Part shown: piece after piece, positions 4,480-6,475 of the stretch
Layout of the letters: each line of letters begins with the position of its first letter
How positions within the stretch are numbered: the stretch's first letter is position 1
Assembly: GCA_009936695.1 (NCBI GenBank)
Contig: JAACEA010000461.1
Coordinates: 1-6,475 of the forward strand
From: Planctomycetia bacterium
GTDB taxonomy: Bacteria; Planctomycetota; Phycisphaerae; Phycisphaerales; SM1A02
Length of the DNA: 6,475 bases
Direction: 5' to 3'
The notes under the pieces: generated by a model
Database searches by the model: none
Seen by the model: the letters and a program-made list of their open reading frames with translations, nothing else
What the model was told of the DNA's origin: nothing
Position numbers and translations under genes: made by a program

Positions 4480-6475
4480 CGCCGCTCGCCCGTTACCGTC
4501 GTCATCTCCGCATCCAGGTCCTGCTCGCGGTCGCCGCGTTCACCGTGGCGTTGCAGCAGTTCGAACTCCTGTTCATCCTCGGCGCCGCCACGGTCGCGAG
4601 TGGTTACGTCAGCGACGGCCCGCGTGGTCGACATTTCCCTCCCTGGGTGATCAACGTCCTGGCGATCGGGGTGTTCGGCTGGTCGATCCTGTCCTTCCTC
4701 GACAATCCGGATCCGAGCACCACGATGGCGATCGTGGGTCGTCTCTCCTGCTGCCTCGCGGTGCTGCGTCTCTTCGGCCGTCGAGGGGCGCGAGAGGATC
4801 GGCAGGCGGTGGTGATGTCGGTGGTCGGGGTGGTCGCCGCCTGTCTCTATTCCTTCCAGCTGCTGCTCGGGGTCATCGTGGTGGTCTTCGCGATCGAGAC
4901 CGTCCACGTGGTGATGTTGAACCGGCTTCGAGCGGGGCTCGACCACGCTCGCGACGAGAGACGGGATCTGGTGGCGGACGTCGCGATTCCTCCGGTCGAG
5001 CCCGCGTTCGGTCGGAGTCCGGTCGCGCAGTTCCGCCTGCTCGTCGGGGCCTGCGTGATCGTGGCCGCCGCCCTGGCCACGAGCGTGTTCCTGATCTTCC
5101 CCCGGCCGAGCGACGCCGGGCTGGTGGCGCTCGGCACGCGAACCGGATTCTCGCCGACGGTCGACCTGACCCGAAGCGATCAGATCGAGCAGAGCAACCG
5201 CGAGGTCCTGACCGTCCAGTGGTCGGATCCGCAGGGGGTGCCGATCCAGTGGCCGCAGCCGCTTCGGCTCCGCGGGGCGGTCCTCGACCGCTGGAACCCG
5301 ACCAACCGCCGTTGGATCGCGGCCGAGACCCGCCGCTTTCGTCGGACCGTGACCACGAGCGGTGATCCGGAGGACTTCATGCCGCTCGGGGTCGAGACGG
5401 TCGACCGAAGTCTCTACACCCAGACCGTCACCATGCGCTCCCTCGCGACTTCCCGGGTGTTCGCCCGCTGGGCGCCGGTCGCGATCGCCTGCGATCAGGC
5501 CCGCACCTTCACGCTCGATCCCGCGAATCTCGAGATCGAGGACAACGTCGGCGGAGGGCTCGATCGTTTCGCGACCTATCGACTCAAGATCGCCCCCAAT
5601 CCGACGCCGGAGACGATCGCCTCGATCGCGGGCGACGCGAATCCACCGGTTCGCCCGCCCCGGTTCGACGTTCCCGGAGTCCGGGAGGAGGCCCTTCGAG
5701 TCCTCGGGGAACGTGCGCCGGAGCTGCTCGAACCCGCCCCGGCCGGAGACGACGAGGCGAAGTGGCGGCGGAATCGACGGATCGCGGAGACGTTCACGGA
5801 CTATCTTCGAGGCGAGGACTTCCGATACGCCCTCGACCTCCGCCGTTTCGTGCAGCGGCGCGGGGTGGATCCGATCTACGCGTTCCTGACCGAGCATCGA
5901 TTCGGCCACTGCGAGTTCTTCGCGTCCGGACTCGCGGGTCTCTGCCAGTCGATCGGCATCGAGTGCCGGGTCGTGATGGGGTTCGTCGCGGTGGAGTTCG
6001 ATGAACGACTCGCCCGCTACATCGTGCGGGAGTCGAATGCGCACGCCTGGGTCGAGGTGCGCACGGGCCGATGGTCATGGCGTGAATTCGATCCGACCAA
6101 CACCCGGGTGCTCGAGGAACTCCAGGCGTCGCGTCGGAGCTGGGCCGACGACTGGCGTTGGATCTACGATCGTGCGGATTTCCTCTGGACCAGCCGTTTC
6201 GTCACCTTCGACGGCACCAGTCAGGCGACCCTCGCGGATCGGCTCGGTGGTCTGGTCGGTGGCGGTGGCCGTGGCGTCGTCGAGCGGATCAGCGAGACGG
6301 CGAAGCGGGTCAACCGCTACTTCCAGCTGGGGCCCGCGGGTTACATCTGGATCGGGATCGTCGTCTTCGCGATCGGGCTGGCGGCGGTGGCTTCGGTCCG
6401 CTGGATTCGTCGTCGTCGCCTCGTGCGTCGACTGCTGCACGGATCCCCGGACTTCTCCAACCGTCGTCTCCGCGA
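4476..6475 (+). CDS. Membrane transglutaminase-like protein, TgpA type (3' truncated by window edge)
   Basis: The frame is open from ATG 4476 to the window end, giving 666 residues with no stop. The N-terminal part has about five or six membrane helices (near 12-45, 57-75, 84-100, 111-145 as one or two helices, and 186-208), as in the DUF3488 region of TgpA-like proteins. A long extracytoplasmic part follows (209-620). Within it, LRLRGAVLDRWNPTNRRWI (263-281) matches the conserved pre-catalytic segment of this family. The transglutaminase core is complete: Cys479 in FGHCEFFASG, His523 in NAHAWVEV and Asp539 in EFDPTN form the expected triad. A further helix (about 621-641) is followed by a very basic cytoplasmic stretch RRRRLVRRLL; a DUF4129-like tail, common in this family, may lie beyond the window. 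By family knowledge it is an inner-membrane protein with its catalytic domain outside the cytoplasm, acting on an unidentified envelope protein or peptide; in Pseudomonas aeruginosa, tgpA (PA2873) has been reported essential. It is translationally coupled to the DUF58 gene. Confidence 0.95.
   Translation, partial: MTPLARYRRHLRIQVLLAVAAFTVALQQFELLFILGAATVASGYVSDGPRGRHFPPWVINVLAIGVFGWSILSFLDNPDPSTTMAIVGRLSCCLAVLRLFGRRGAREDRQAVVMSVVGVVAACLYSFQLLLGVIVVVFAIETVHVVMLNRLRAGLDHARDERRDLVADVAIPPVEPAFGRSPVAQFRLLVGACVIVAAALATSVFLIFPRPSDAGLVALGTRTGFSPTVDLTRSDQIEQSNREVLTVQWSDPQGVPIQWPQPLRLRGAVLDRWNPTNRRWIAAETRRFRRTVTTSGDPEDFMPLGVETVDRSLYTQTVTMRSLATSRVFARWAPVAIACDQARTFTLDPANLEIEDNVGGGLDRFATYRLKIAPNPTPETIASIAGDANPPVRPPRFDVPGVREEALRVLGERAPELLEPAPAGDDEAKWRRNRRIAETFTDYLRGEDFRYALDLRRFVQRRGVDPIYAFLTEHRFGHCEFFASGLAGLCQSIGIECRVVMGFVAVEFDERLARYIVRESNAHAWVEVRTGRWSWREFDPTNTRVLEELQASRRSWADDWRWIYDRADFLWTSRFVTFDGTSQATLADRLGGLVGGGGRGVVERISETAKRVNRYFQLGPAGYIWIGIVVFAIGLAAVASVRWIRRRRLVRRLLHGSPDFSNRRLR

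Noticed and set aside
4199..5365. 388-codon plus-strand frame across the DUF58/transglutaminase junction
   Set aside because: Arg/Gly/Pro-rich nonsense in an alternative frame of two recognised genes.
4350..6044. 564-codon open frame on the minus strand opposite the transglutaminase gene
   Set aside because: Its translation is Arg/Asp/Glu/His-rich without hydrophobic cores or motifs, while the opposite strand encodes a clear transglutaminase with an intact triad. Long antisense frames are expected at this G+C.
1..6475. tRNA, rRNA, CRISPR, insertion sequence, integrase or attachment-site signals
   Set aside because: Nearly every base is inside a coding gene, and the two gaps (66 and 40 bases) are too short and hold no cloverleaf, direct-repeat array or transposase fragment.

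Overview
This is a GC-rich (roughly two-thirds G+C by eye), gene-dense bacterial window. All six genes lie on the + strand. Codon use (Ile ATC, Ser TCG, many CGA/CGG Arg codons) looks uniform from end to end, and I see no mobile element, tRNA, rRNA, CRISPR array or other sign of recent transfer. The leucyl-tRNA synthetase style, the DUF2314/DUF4026-like protein and the lipoprotein next to a DUF58/transglutaminase pair would fit a Planctomycetota-type (perhaps Phycisphaerae-like) genome. That is an inference with low to moderate confidence; nothing in the window proves it.

Left block (1-2660): the 3' third of leuS, entering from the left edge, then two genes joined by 1- and 4-base start/stop overlaps (TGATG at 938-942, ATGA at 2235-2238). 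The first encodes a soluble 432-residue protein with a probable DUF4026/DUF2314-type architecture. The second encodes a 141-residue protein with a DUF2007-like N-terminal half and one C-terminal membrane helix. The overlaps suggest one transcript with translational coupling.

Right block (2661-6475): after a 66-base gap comes a 171-residue lipoprotein. A 40-base gap with a strong ribosome binding site follows, then a two-helix membrane DUF58 protein. This overlaps by ATGA a large multi-pass membrane transglutaminase of the TgpA type, with catalytic Cys/His/Asp visible, which runs off the right edge after 666 residues. DUF58 plus membrane transglutaminase is a known, widespread pair, usually accompanied by a MoxR AAA+ ATPase and thought to act at the cell envelope. 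No MoxR gene is present here.

I found no clear evidence of a previously undescribed system. The points most worth checking are the leuS-coupled pair of unknown genes, the lipoprotein where MoxR is often found, the degenerate metal-site motif in the DUF58 protein, and a strong excess of GATC/CGATCG words.
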